This document shows positions 1 through 6,468 of a stretch of DNA of 33,728 bases, piece by piece. The translations under genes were made by a program, and so were the position numbers. Where the stretch lies: NCBI RefSeq assembly GCF_025933915.1, contig NZ_JAICZA010000037.1, forward strand, positions 1 through 33,728, read 5' to 3'. How positions within the stretch are numbered: the first letter of the stretch is position 1; each line of letters begins with the position of its first letter. This stretch comes from Mycobacterium sp. GTDB taxonomy: Bacteria; Actinomycetota; Actinomycetes; Mycobacteriales; Mycobacteriaceae. The notes under the pieces are model-generated. The model was not told the DNA's origin. It ran no database searches and worked only from the letters and a program-made list of their open reading frames with translations.

Positions 1-603
1 GGCGTTGTTGCGGTCCATCCAGTCCTTGAGGCGTGCCAGCGTGTCGTCGAGGCGGCTACCGGCGGCCGCGTAGGCCAGGATCGGGATCGCGACGCTCGAC
101 GCCGCGATGGCCACGAAGAATGCGGCGGCCACCCAGTCGCCGGCGACGCCGAGCCCGCTGGTGCCGATGCCCAAGCCGGCCGGCACACAGATGAGCGCCA
201 CATCCGGGCGCACCACCGCCAGCACCGCCCCGGTGATACCGGCACGGGCCGGGGTGATGCTGGCGAACGAGCGCATCCACGCCGGTGACTCGGCCTGGCC
301 GTTCCGCTTGAGCCACCGGACCACCCCGAACACGATCAGCGCCGCCCCCAGCACGACGCGCAGCCACGCCGACCACCGCGGCGGCGCCTTGTCCAAGCCG
401 CCGAGCAAGCCGGAGGCCCCGACCGACAGCGCCGTCAGCGCGGCCAGGCCGAACAGCCAGCCGCCCAGAAACGCCAGGCCGCTGGGCCGCGGCCGCGGCG
501 CCTGCAGCACCAGCACCGCCGGGATGACCGTGAGCGGCGAGAGCGAGATGACCAGTCCGAGCGGAACCAGCCCGGTCAGCACGGTGCCCCAGCTTCCTGC
601 CAT
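1..603 (-). CDS. GAP/SfLAP-family membrane protein (3' end cut by window edge)
   Basis: A polytopic membrane protein of the GAP (glycopeptidolipid- or sulfolipid-addressing protein) family, distantly LysE-like. 201 codons are visible and the C-terminus lies outside the window. The N-terminus reads MAGSWGTVLTGLVPLGLV, followed by the family signature SLSPLTVIPAVLVL and a glycine-rich helix (LAFLGGWLFGL). Later hydrophobic segments end in AIPILAY and an amphipathic LKDWMDRNNA. It aligns over its length with the next gene on the same strand, so the two look like a tandem duplication. The ATG at 603 is preferred over an in-frame ATG at 612 because a GGGAGG ribosome site (613-618) lies 9 bases upstream of 603 but touches the codon at 612. 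Known family members help move glycolipids to the surface. The substrate here is unknown. Confidence 0.8.
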   Translation of the reverse strand, partial: MAGSWGTVLTGLVPLGLVISLSPLTVIPAVLVLQAPRPRPSGLAFLGGWLFGLAALTALSVGASGLLGGLDKAPPRWSAWLRVVLGAALIVFGVVRWLKRNGQAESPAWMRSFASITPARAGITGAVLAVVRPDVALICVPAGLGIGTSGLGVAGDWVAAAFFVAIAASSVAIPILAYAAAGSRLDDTLARLKDWMDRNNA

Positions 604-612
604 GCGCGGCAT

Positions 613-618
613 CCTCCC
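613..618 (-). promoter_or_regulatory. Ribosome binding site deciding the start at 603
   Basis: GGGAGG on the minus strand, 9 bases before the ATG at 603. An alternative in-frame ATG at 612 would directly follow this motif, so it is less likely to be used. Confidence 0.6.
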
Positions 619-669
619 ATTGCCGCGCCGAGGTGACGTCGAAACGCGCCGTGGTCGGCCGAACCGGGG

Positions 670-1344
670 TCAGGCCAGCGCGCGAATCCCGTTGTAGAGC
701 ACGATCAACCCGATCAGAAACAGGATGACGGCCAGCATCGCGTCGTGGTTCGCTTCCATCCAGGCTTTGAGACGTTCGAGCGGTTCCTCGAGGCGGTCAC
801 CGGCGCCGACGTAGGCCAGTATCGGGATGGCCACCGTGGACGCGGCCAGGACGACGAAGATCGCGGCCGCGACCAATTGGGCACCGGCGCTCAGGCTGCT
901 GTTGCCGACGGCCAAACCGGCCGCCGCGCACAGGATCAGCACCTCGGGCCGCAGCGGCACCAGGACCGCCGCCACCGCCCCGGCGCGCATCGGGGAGAGC
1001 GTGGAGAACGAACGCATCCAGCGCGGCATGCTGCGGTTGCGGTGCCGGGTGAACCAATGGAACGCCGCCAGCCCGATCAGCGCGACCCCGAAGACCAGCC
1101 GCACCCACGATGCCCACGTCGGCGGGGTCGCGTGCAAGCCACCGAGCAGCCCCGAGCCGGCGACGAACGCGGCGGTGAGAGTCACCAGGCCCACCAGCCA
1201 GCCGCCCAGGAAGGCGAGACTGGCCGGGCGCGGCCGGGGCGCGTGCAGCACCAGCACCGCGGGGATGACCGTGATCGGTGACAGCGCGATGACGGCCGCC
1301 AACGCGATGACCTTGCTCAGGACCGAGGCCCAACTTGCGTCCAC
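670..1344 (-). CDS. GAP/SfLAP-family membrane protein, second tandem copy
   Basis: A 224-residue polytopic membrane protein and close paralogue of the truncated gene just downstream. Shared landmarks are the ALSPITVIPAVLVLHAPRPRP stretch near the N-terminus, LAFLGGWLVGLVTL, the RSFSTLSPMRAG loop, PEVLILCAAAGLA and AIPILAY, followed by a final helix (MLAVILFLIGLIVLYNGI). About six hydrophobic segments fit the family. The start is uncertain. GTG at 1344 (VDASWASVL) lines up with MAGSWGTVL of the paralogue. A TTG at 1353 is also in frame, and a stop codon lies just before it. Neither has a strong ribosome site. Family members are linked to export of glycopeptidolipids or sulfolipids. A membrane glycosyltransferase nearby on the other strand fits a glycolipid theme, but that link is inference. 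Confidence 0.82.
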   Translation of the reverse strand: MDASWASVLSKVIALAAVIALSPITVIPAVLVLHAPRPRPASLAFLGGWLVGLVTLTAAFVAGSGLLGGLHATPPTWASWVRLVFGVALIGLAAFHWFTRHRNRSMPRWMRSFSTLSPMRAGAVAAVLVPLRPEVLILCAAAGLAVGNSSLSAGAQLVAAAIFVVLAASTVAIPILAYVGAGDRLEEPLERLKAWMEANHDAMLAVILFLIGLIVLYNGIRALA

Positions 1345-1381
1345 GGGCAGCAATCATCGCATTGGCGTGGCGCCGGCGCGG

Positions 1382-1687
1382 TCAGCCTTTGCGGCGCAGC
1401 GTCCAGGCGGGCACCCAGTGCGTCACGGTTTTGCGCTGGGATCCGTAGGCGACGGGATAGGTCACCAGGCCCCACCAGTCGCCCTGCTCGCATAGGGCCC
1501 AGCAGCTCAGGCACCCCTCGACGACCTTGTGCAGCTGCAGACCGTTGGGCTGGTAGCGCCCCGCCCGGTGCGGCTCACGCGGGAACAGCACCGTCAGGTC
1601 AACCAGCACCGCGATCGGCGGGCGAACCACCCGAAACGGGCTGCGGACCGGTTGGCCGTTGTACCCGATCGACGCGAGCGATCCCAT
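1382..1687 (-). CDS. Conserved hypothetical protein with a CxxCxxxC cluster
   Basis: A 101-residue protein that I do not recognise. The middle carries VLVDLTVLFPREP and then EGCLSCWALCEQGDWWGLVTYPVAYG. The three cysteines in CLSCWALC and the tryptophan-rich stretch are its most distinctive parts. The C-terminus is basic (TLRRKG). There is no signal peptide and no membrane helix. The ATG at 1687 was chosen because a TATGAT -10 hexamer ends exactly 6 bases upstream, which fits a leaderless mRNA, and no Shine-Dalgarno is present. The open frame extends to 1954, but that extension would run antisense through the neighbouring glycosyltransferase gene. It lies divergent from the glycosyltransferase gene and downstream-to-upstream with the GAP pair. 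No function is proposed. Confidence 0.6.
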   Translation of the reverse strand: MGSLASIGYNGQPVRSPFRVVRPPIAVLVDLTVLFPREPHRAGRYQPNGLQLHKVVEGCLSCWALCEQGDWWGLVTYPVAYGSQRKTVTHWVPAWTLRRKG

Positions 1688-1693
1688 TGATCG

Positions 1694-1699
1694 ATCATA
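1694..1699 (-). promoter_or_regulatory. Candidate -10 element for a leaderless transcript
   Basis: TATGAT on the minus strand with 6 bases between it and the ATG at 1687. That would place transcription start on the A of the start codon. The -35 region is not recognisable, which is common for mycobacterial sigma-A promoters. Confidence 0.5.
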
Positions 1700-1760
1700 C
1701 GTTCGAATCGCGGGCCTGAGTCCGCCGAACGTCCCGGTCCGCTTCTGGCAACATAGCGGT

Positions 1761-3305
1761 GTGTTCAGCCTCGGCGTGCTTGACGGCCGCCGACCGGCGG
1801 TGGTGGCCGCACGGGACCCGCTGATCGTCGCGGTGCTCGCCGTCGCGCTGAGCATGGCCGGAGCCGCCCGGCCCTCCTTCTGGTACGACGAGGCCGCGAC
1901 CATCTCGGCCTCATACAGCCGCTCGCTGGGCCAGTTATGGCACATGCTGGGCAACGTCGACGCCGTCCACGGCCTGTACTACCTGCTCATGCATGGGTGG
2001 TTCCAGATCTTTCCGCCCACCGAGTTCTGGTCCCGCGCGCCCAGTGGCCTTGCCGTGGGAGGCGCCGCCGCCGGCATCGTCGTGCTGGGCAGGCAGTTCT
2101 CGACGCGGACCGTCGCGGTGGCCTCCGGGGTGTTCTGCGCGATCTTGCCCCGGGCGACGTGGGCGGGCATTGAGGCTCGCTCCTACGCCATGTCGATGAT
2201 GGCCGCCGTGTGGCTGACCGTCCTGCTCATCTACGCCGCGCGCCGCAACAACGCTTGGCGGTGGCTGTCTTACGGTGTCGCGCTGGCCTTCTCGATTGCG
2301 CTCGACGCCTACCTCGCGCTGCTGCTGGTGGCCCACGGCGTCGTGGTCGGCGTCTTTCACCGCGGCCGAACGGTGTTGGCGGGCTTCGCTATTTCCTCGG
2401 CCGTGGCGGTGGGTGCGCTGCTGCCGTTCCTGCTGACGGTTGCCGGGCAAGCACACCAGATCAGCTGGGTCGCCCCGATCGGTCACCGCACCATCGAAGA
2501 CGTGCTGATGCAGCAGTATTTCGAACGAAGCCCCCCGTTCGCCATACTGTCGGCGCTGCTGATCTTCGCGGCGATTGCGTTGTGGTTCAGCGGATCCGCA
2601 CGGTTGGCGTCATCGGAGCGGCAGCTGCTGGTCCTCGCGGCGGGATGGCTGGTCATACCGACCGCCACGATCCTGACCTATTCGGCGCTGGTGCACCCGA
2701 TCTATACGCCCCGCTACCTGTGCTTCACCGCCCCCGCGATGGCGCTGATCCTGGGTGTCTGCGGTGGCGCGGTGGCCGCCAGACCCTGGGTGACCGCGGC
2801 GCTCGTCGGACTTTTCACCGTGGCCGCGGCACCGAATTATGTACGGGCACAGCGTGATCCGTACGCCAAATACGGGATGGACTACAGCCAGGTGGCCGAC
2901 CTGATCACCGCGCAGGCGGCGCCGGGCGATTGCCTGCTGGTGAACGACACGGTGACGTTCATGCCGGCCCCCATGCGCCCCTTGCTGGCGGCGCGCCCGG
3001 ATGCCTATCGGAAGCTGGTCGATCTCACGCTGTGGCAACGCGCGACCGACCGCAACGACGTCTTCGACACCAACCTCATCCCCGAGGTCGTCGCCAAGCC
3101 GTTGAGCCACTGCGGCGTCGTCTGGATCGTCACCCAGGCCGACCCGTCGCAGCCGGCGCACGAGCGGGGTACGGCGCTACCGCCCGGACCCCGCTACGGG
3201 GCCACCCCGGCGTTCGCGGTGCCGCACGACCTGGGCTTCCGGCTGGTCGAGCGGTGGCAGTTCAACCTGGTTCAGGTGCTCAAAGCGACCTCAGCGAACC
3301 AGTGA
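1761..3305 (+). CDS. GT-C family membrane glycosyltransferase (ArnT/PMT-like, mannosyltransferase type)
   Basis: A polytopic membrane protein of 514 residues from the GTG at 1761. The first periplasmic loop carries FWYDEAAT, the Asp-Glu signature of GT-C enzymes that use polyprenyl-phosphate sugars. It is followed by about nine hydrophobic segments, a PIYTPRYLCFTAPAMAL motif typical of bacterial mannosyltransferase-like proteins, and a soluble C-terminal domain of about 130 residues (from around QRDPYAKYG). The frame stays open upstream to 1659, but those codons overlap the divergent small gene and look non-coding, and GTG (VFSLGVLDGRR) is a reasonable start. It probably adds a sugar to an envelope lipid, glycan or protein on the outer face of the membrane. 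Donor and acceptor cannot be told from sequence. It resembles M. tuberculosis Rv0541c/Rv0051-type proteins. It ends 3 bases before the convergent GH16 gene. Confidence 0.82.
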   Translation: MFSLGVLDGRRPAVVAARDPLIVAVLAVALSMAGAARPSFWYDEAATISASYSRSLGQLWHMLGNVDAVHGLYYLLMHGWFQIFPPTEFWSRAPSGLAVGGAAAGIVVLGRQFSTRTVAVASGVFCAILPRATWAGIEARSYAMSMMAAVWLTVLLIYAARRNNAWRWLSYGVALAFSIALDAYLALLLVAHGVVVGVFHRGRTVLAGFAISSAVAVGALLPFLLTVAGQAHQISWVAPIGHRTIEDVLMQQYFERSPPFAILSALLIFAAIALWFSGSARLASSERQLLVLAAGWLVIPTATILTYSALVHPIYTPRYLCFTAPAMALILGVCGGAVAARPWVTAALVGLFTVAAAPNYVRAQRDPYAKYGMDYSQVADLITAQAAPGDCLLVNDTVTFMPAPMRPLLAARPDAYRKLVDLTLWQRATDRNDVFDTNLIPEVVAKPLSHCGVVWIVTQADPSQPAHERGTALPPGPRYGATPAFAVPHDLGFRLVERWQFNLVQVLKATSANQ

Positions 3306-3308
3306 CGG

Positions 3309-4136
3309 CTACCAGATGCGGAGGTAGTCGATGAGCATGGAGGCCGGAAAGACACCCGCGGCGGGGTCACCGGCGCCCACCCCGCCGACGGCGAGCGTGA
3401 ACATCGGGGTCATCCAGTAGCCGGGGTTGTTGAACGGCCACCGGAAGTCGTCGGGAGCGCCGCCGGCGACGTGGATGGGCTTGTTGGGAACCTTGTAGTA
3501 CTGCGCCCCGTCCCGCGAGAATTCAAATCCCTCTTCGCCCCAATGCATTCGCCAGGTGTGCCAGTTGCCGTCGACCAGACCGGGAATCGACCTGCCCTCC
3601 CAGGTTTTCCCGTTGGACGCCGCGTGCACCGTGGTCCCCGGGGCCCACTCGCCGTTGCCGTACCACTCGAAGACGTCGACCTCGCCGTCGGGCAGCGGAT
3701 CCTCGTTGACGCCCCAAAACGAGGGCCACAGCCCGGGGGTCAGGCAGTCCAGCTTGATCTTCGCTTCCCAGGTCTGGTTGATCATGCTGCGGAAGTTGCC
3801 GCGCAACTTTCCGGTGTAGTAAGTGTTGCCCAGGAAATCGTGTGTGGCGCACAGGACGAGGTTGGAGTGGCCGTCCTGGAACACGTTTTGGCGGTCGTCG
3901 CGATAGATCCCCTCCACCGGCGGGTACACGTCGTCCTGCCAGGTCTGGATCGTCCATTTGCCCGGATCGGGCGCCGAACCCGCGGGCCCGTCGAACTCGT
4001 CGGCGAAGATGTACGGCCCACCCCCGGCCGACGGCGGCGCCTGCGGCGCCGACGGGGTGGCCCAGGCGCCCGGCAAGCGCATCGCAGCCCCGAGCATGCC
4101 GAGCCCCGACATCAACATCATGCTGCGACGATCCAT
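3309..4136 (-). CDS. Secreted GH16 family beta-glucanase-like protein (Rv0315 type)
   Basis: A 275-residue exported protein of glycoside hydrolase family 16 (laminarinase/beta-1,3-glucanase type). The N-terminus has a twin-arginine-like start (MDRRSMMLM) and a hydrophobic segment ending near AWA at residue 26, so it is probably a Sec or Tat signal peptide. The catalytic motif GEVDVFEWYG gives nucleophile E152, D154 and acid/base E157, all intact. Aromatic subsite residues such as WPSFWG precede it, and the protein ends with LIDYLRIW, as is usual for GH16. The M. tuberculosis counterpart has been studied as a secreted immunostimulatory antigen. Its natural substrate in mycobacteria is unclear. 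A GGGTGG ribosome site lies upstream of the ATG. It may be co-transcribed with the oxidoreductase gene 74 bases upstream. Confidence 0.9.
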   Translation of the reverse strand: MDRRSMMLMSGLGMLGAAMRLPGAWATPSAPQAPPSAGGGPYIFADEFDGPAGSAPDPGKWTIQTWQDDVYPPVEGIYRDDRQNVFQDGHSNLVLCATHDFLGNTYYTGKLRGNFRSMINQTWEAKIKLDCLTPGLWPSFWGVNEDPLPDGEVDVFEWYGNGEWAPGTTVHAASNGKTWEGRSIPGLVDGNWHTWRMHWGEEGFEFSRDGAQYYKVPNKPIHVAGGAPDDFRWPFNNPGYWMTPMFTLAVGGVGAGDPAAGVFPASMLIDYLRIW

Positions 4137-4210
4137 CTACAAACCACCCATCGTTGAAGCCGGCTCGTCAAGCCCGGCGCGATCTCCCCAGGTAACTCTC
4201 GCAAACGGTG

Positions 4211-5272
4211 TTATGAAACCACGCGGAGGGGGTGGGACGCATCCGTTCGGCCTGAACCGGCGCCGGGTTCGCTGAGCCTGACCAGCGTCTTGCCGACGTT
4301 GACGCCGGTGAACAGGCCGTTGAGGGCGTCCACACACGACTCGATGCCCTCAAAGATGGTCTGCCGGTGGTGAAGTCGGCCCTCGGCCTCCCACCGACGC
4401 AGCGCGGCGAACGCCTCGTCGAAGCGGCCCCACTGATCCAGCGCGTTGAACCCCTGCATCAGCGCGGTCTTGGACAGCAGGTTCACATAGTTCGCCGGCC
4501 CGGGATGCTCCCCGGTCAGGTAGCTGGAGATGACGCCGCACAGCACGACGCGCGCGCGGGAGGCCAGCCGGCCCAGCACGGCGTTGAGGACGGCCCCGCC
4601 CACGTTGTCGAAGTAGACGTCGACGCGTTGCGGGCAATGCTTTTTGAGCGCCGCCGCGATGTCCTCGTTTTTGTAGTCGATGCACGCGTCGAAGCCGAAG
4701 TCCTCCACCACCGCGCGGCATTTCTCCGGGCCGCCCGCGATGCCCACCACCCGGGCGCCGGCGATCTTGGCGATTTGCCCGGCGACCGATCCGGTGGCCC
4801 CGGCGGCCGCCGAGACCACGACCGTTTCCCCGGGCTGCGGCCGCCCGATGTCGGTCATCCCGAAATAGGCGGTGGCGCCGGTCGGCCCGTACACCGACAT
4901 GATCGCCAGCTGGTCGTCCTCGCCCGGGATCGGTGTGCTGAAAATGTCGTCGCGGATGATCACGTATTCCTGAAACCCGGTCAGCGTGGTGACGACGTCG
5001 CCGACGGCGAAGGCGTCACAACGCGACGCGACCACCTCGCCGATGCCGGCCGCCCGGATGACCTCACCCAGCTGCACCGGCGGAAGGTAGCCGGGCTGGT
5101 CGTCGAGCCAGGTGCGGGCGGCCGCGTCGATGCCGACATAGGTGGTGCGCAGCAGCGCCTCCCCGTCGGCGGGTCGGGGTGCGGCCGTGCTGACCGTTTC
5201 CGTGTCGTCCGGCCGGACGAGCCCGGAAGGGCGACGACGCAACAGCACCTGGCGGTTCGGCAAATCGGGCAC
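4211..5272 (-). CDS. MDR-superfamily NADPH-dependent oxidoreductase (CurA/PTGR/LTB4DH type)
   Basis: A 353-residue zinc-independent medium-chain reductase. The N-terminus (NRQVLLRRRPSGLVRPDD) is characteristic of the curcumin reductase/prostaglandin reductase group, as are the later LGEVIRAAGIGEVV and VYGPTGATAYFGM. The nucleotide-binding glycine motif is SAAAGATGSVAGQIAK (about residues 154-169), followed by YFDNVGGAVLNAVL. The zinc-ligand cysteines of alcohol dehydrogenases are absent. It probably reduces an activated double bond of an enone or enal with NADPH; the substrate is unknown. GTG at 5272 matches the usual family start (VPDLPNRQVLL). An ATG at 5326 in the same frame would add 18 residues of non-family sequence and would sit within 4 bases of the divergent gene's start. 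It lies upstream of, and parallel to, the GH16 gene. Confidence 0.87.
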   Translation of the reverse strand: MPDLPNRQVLLRRRPSGLVRPDDTETVSTAAPRPADGEALLRTTYVGIDAAARTWLDDQPGYLPPVQLGEVIRAAGIGEVVASRCDAFAVGDVVTTLTGFQEYVIIRDDIFSTPIPGEDDQLAIMSVYGPTGATAYFGMTDIGRPQPGETVVVSAAAGATGSVAGQIAKIAGARVVGIAGGPEKCRAVVEDFGFDACIDYKNEDIAAALKKHCPQRVDVYFDNVGGAVLNAVLGRLASRARVVLCGVISSYLTGEHPGPANYVNLLSKTALMQGFNALDQWGRFDEAFAALRRWEAEGRLHHRQTIFEGIESCVDALNGLFTGVNVGKTLVRLSEPGAGSGRTDASHPLRVVS

Positions 5273-5317
5273 GATCCTAAAAACTACCGAACGGGCCGAA
5301 AACACAGAAGCGAATGG

Positions 5318-5323
5318 CATATT
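5318..5323 (+). promoter_or_regulatory. Candidate -10 element, leaderless start of the DUF3060 gene
   Basis: CATATT, with the A at position 2 and the final T of a sigma-A -10 box. It lies 6 bases before the ATG at 5330, and there is no Shine-Dalgarno sequence. This matches a leaderless transcript as is common in mycobacteria. Confidence 0.4.
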
Positions 5324-5329
5324 CAATGC

Positions 5330-5991
5330 ATGGCAGCAAACGATGACCCGGAGGAGCGGATCCGGGAACTCGAGCGCCCGCTCGCCGAGTCGGCCTGGAC
5401 ATCAGAGCAGGGCAGCGCCCAGCCCGCCGGCCAGAGTCATCCGCCCGGTCCGGCGGGCGCCCCGCCCCCGCCGCCCGCCCCGTGGACCTTCGGCGGCCCC
5501 ATTCCCGGACCGCCCCCGCCCCGGCCCTCGAGCACCCGCGTCTGGTGGATGCTGGGCACGGTCGTCGTCATCGGCGTGGTCGCGCTGGCGGGCGGCATCG
5601 CCGCCTTTGCCGCACACCGGATTTCCGGGGTGAAGTCTTTCATCACCTCCCCGCCGAGCATCTCGACGAGCCTCGGGCCGCAGACCTCCCGGCAACATCG
5701 CCGTCGACCTCGCCCGCCGCGCCGCGGGGCACTCAGCTCAGCGTGGCCGGTATCAACGAGAACCGGACCATCGCCTGCAACGAGAACATCGTCAACGTCA
5801 GCGGGGTCTCCAACACGGTGCAGATCTCCGGGCATTGCGCCAGCCTGTCGGTCTCCGGCGTGCAAAACGCGATCACCATCGACGCCGTCGACACCATCAC
5901 CGCCTCCGGATTCAACAACAAGGTCACCTACCACTCGGGCACACCGAAGATCAGCAACTCCGGTGAATCGAACCTCGTCGCGCAGGGCTGA
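5330..5991 (+). pseudogene. DUF3060 membrane-anchored protein with an apparent one-base frameshift (Rv0314c type)
   Basis: The N-terminal half reads in one frame from the ATG at 5330: an acidic start (MAANDDPEERIRELERPL), a proline-rich stretch, then one membrane helix at about residues 72-95 (WWMLGTVVVIGVVALAGGI). The C-terminal half, a DUF3060 repeat-like domain (QLSVAGINENRTIACNENIVNV through VAQG), lies in a different frame ending at the TGA at 5991. The switch falls around 5688-5690, where CCC stands for an expected CCCC. Adding one C gives SPATSPSTSPAAPRG in a continuous protein of 220 residues, the size I recall for the M. tuberculosis protein. Without it, translation runs in a meaningless arginine-rich frame to 6043. 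Either a sequencing error or a real inactivating deletion is possible. The intact protein would expose its DUF3060 domain outside the membrane. Function is unknown. Confidence 0.8.
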
Positions 5992-6005
5992 GCCGAAACC
6001 GACTG

Positions 6006-6392
6006 CTACGCGGGCTCTTCGGAGGCGTCGTCGAGGACGCTGACCGCGATGCCGTACGGCAGGAAACGCACTTTGCGTTTCGGATCGAGGTTGTCCTTGT
6101 TCGCCCGCAACGCGTCGAGTTCGGTCGCATAGACCTGTTCGACGTGCGCGCCGCCGTCGGCGTCCACCGTGTAGATGGCCCACACACCCTCGCCGGCCTC
6201 GCCGGCGGTCTCGGGCGCGGGGCGCGGGCGCCGCGAGAGGTCCTCGAAAATCGTCGACCAGCCCGTCCGGGCGCCGGGAGCGGCGACGAACCTGCTGACG
6301 CGCTCGAACACGTCGCGCAGCCCCTCGCTGCCCTCGTGGATTATTCGATCGAACTCATCGGGGTCGAATCCGAACCCACCGTGCTCGCCCAT
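6006..6392 (-). CDS. Conserved hypothetical protein, Rv0313 type
   Basis: A 128-residue soluble, acidic protein. The N-terminus is glycine-rich (MGEHGGFGFDPDEFDRII), followed by a helix (GLRDVFERVSRFV). The C-terminal half has a beta-rich look: GVWAIYTVDADGGAHVEQVY, ATELDALRANKDNLDPKRKVRFLPYGIAVSVLD. This YATELDALRANKDN...VRFLPYG pattern recurs in small mycobacterial and actinobacterial proteins of unknown role. There is no signal peptide and no membrane helix. It is the last gene of a minus-strand run with the DUF7159 and Hsp70-like genes, separated by 76 bases, and converges on the broken DUF3060 gene. Co-transcription and a shared role with the two ATPase-like proteins are inferred from position only. 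Confidence 0.8.
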   Translation of the reverse strand: MGEHGGFGFDPDEFDRIIHEGSEGLRDVFERVSRFVAAPGARTGWSTIFEDLSRRPRPAPETAGEAGEGVWAIYTVDADGGAHVEQVYATELDALRANKDNLDPKRKVRFLPYGIAVSVLDDASEEPA

Positions 6393-6468
6393 CCGACCTC
6401 CTTGGAGTGCGTGCCGTCATTGCCAGTGTGCGCTCAGCCGAGCGCGTGCGCCACGTGCTGGCCACGTC

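Noticed and set aside
107..1495. Plus-strand open frames opposite the two GAP-family genes
   Set aside because: They are antisense to two paralogous membrane proteins whose alignment with each other shows that the minus strand is the coding one.
4367..5329. Plus-strand open frame running into the DUF3060 gene from inside the oxidoreductase gene
   Set aside because: The part before 5330 is antisense to a well-supported MDR enzyme. The natural start is the ATG at 5330.
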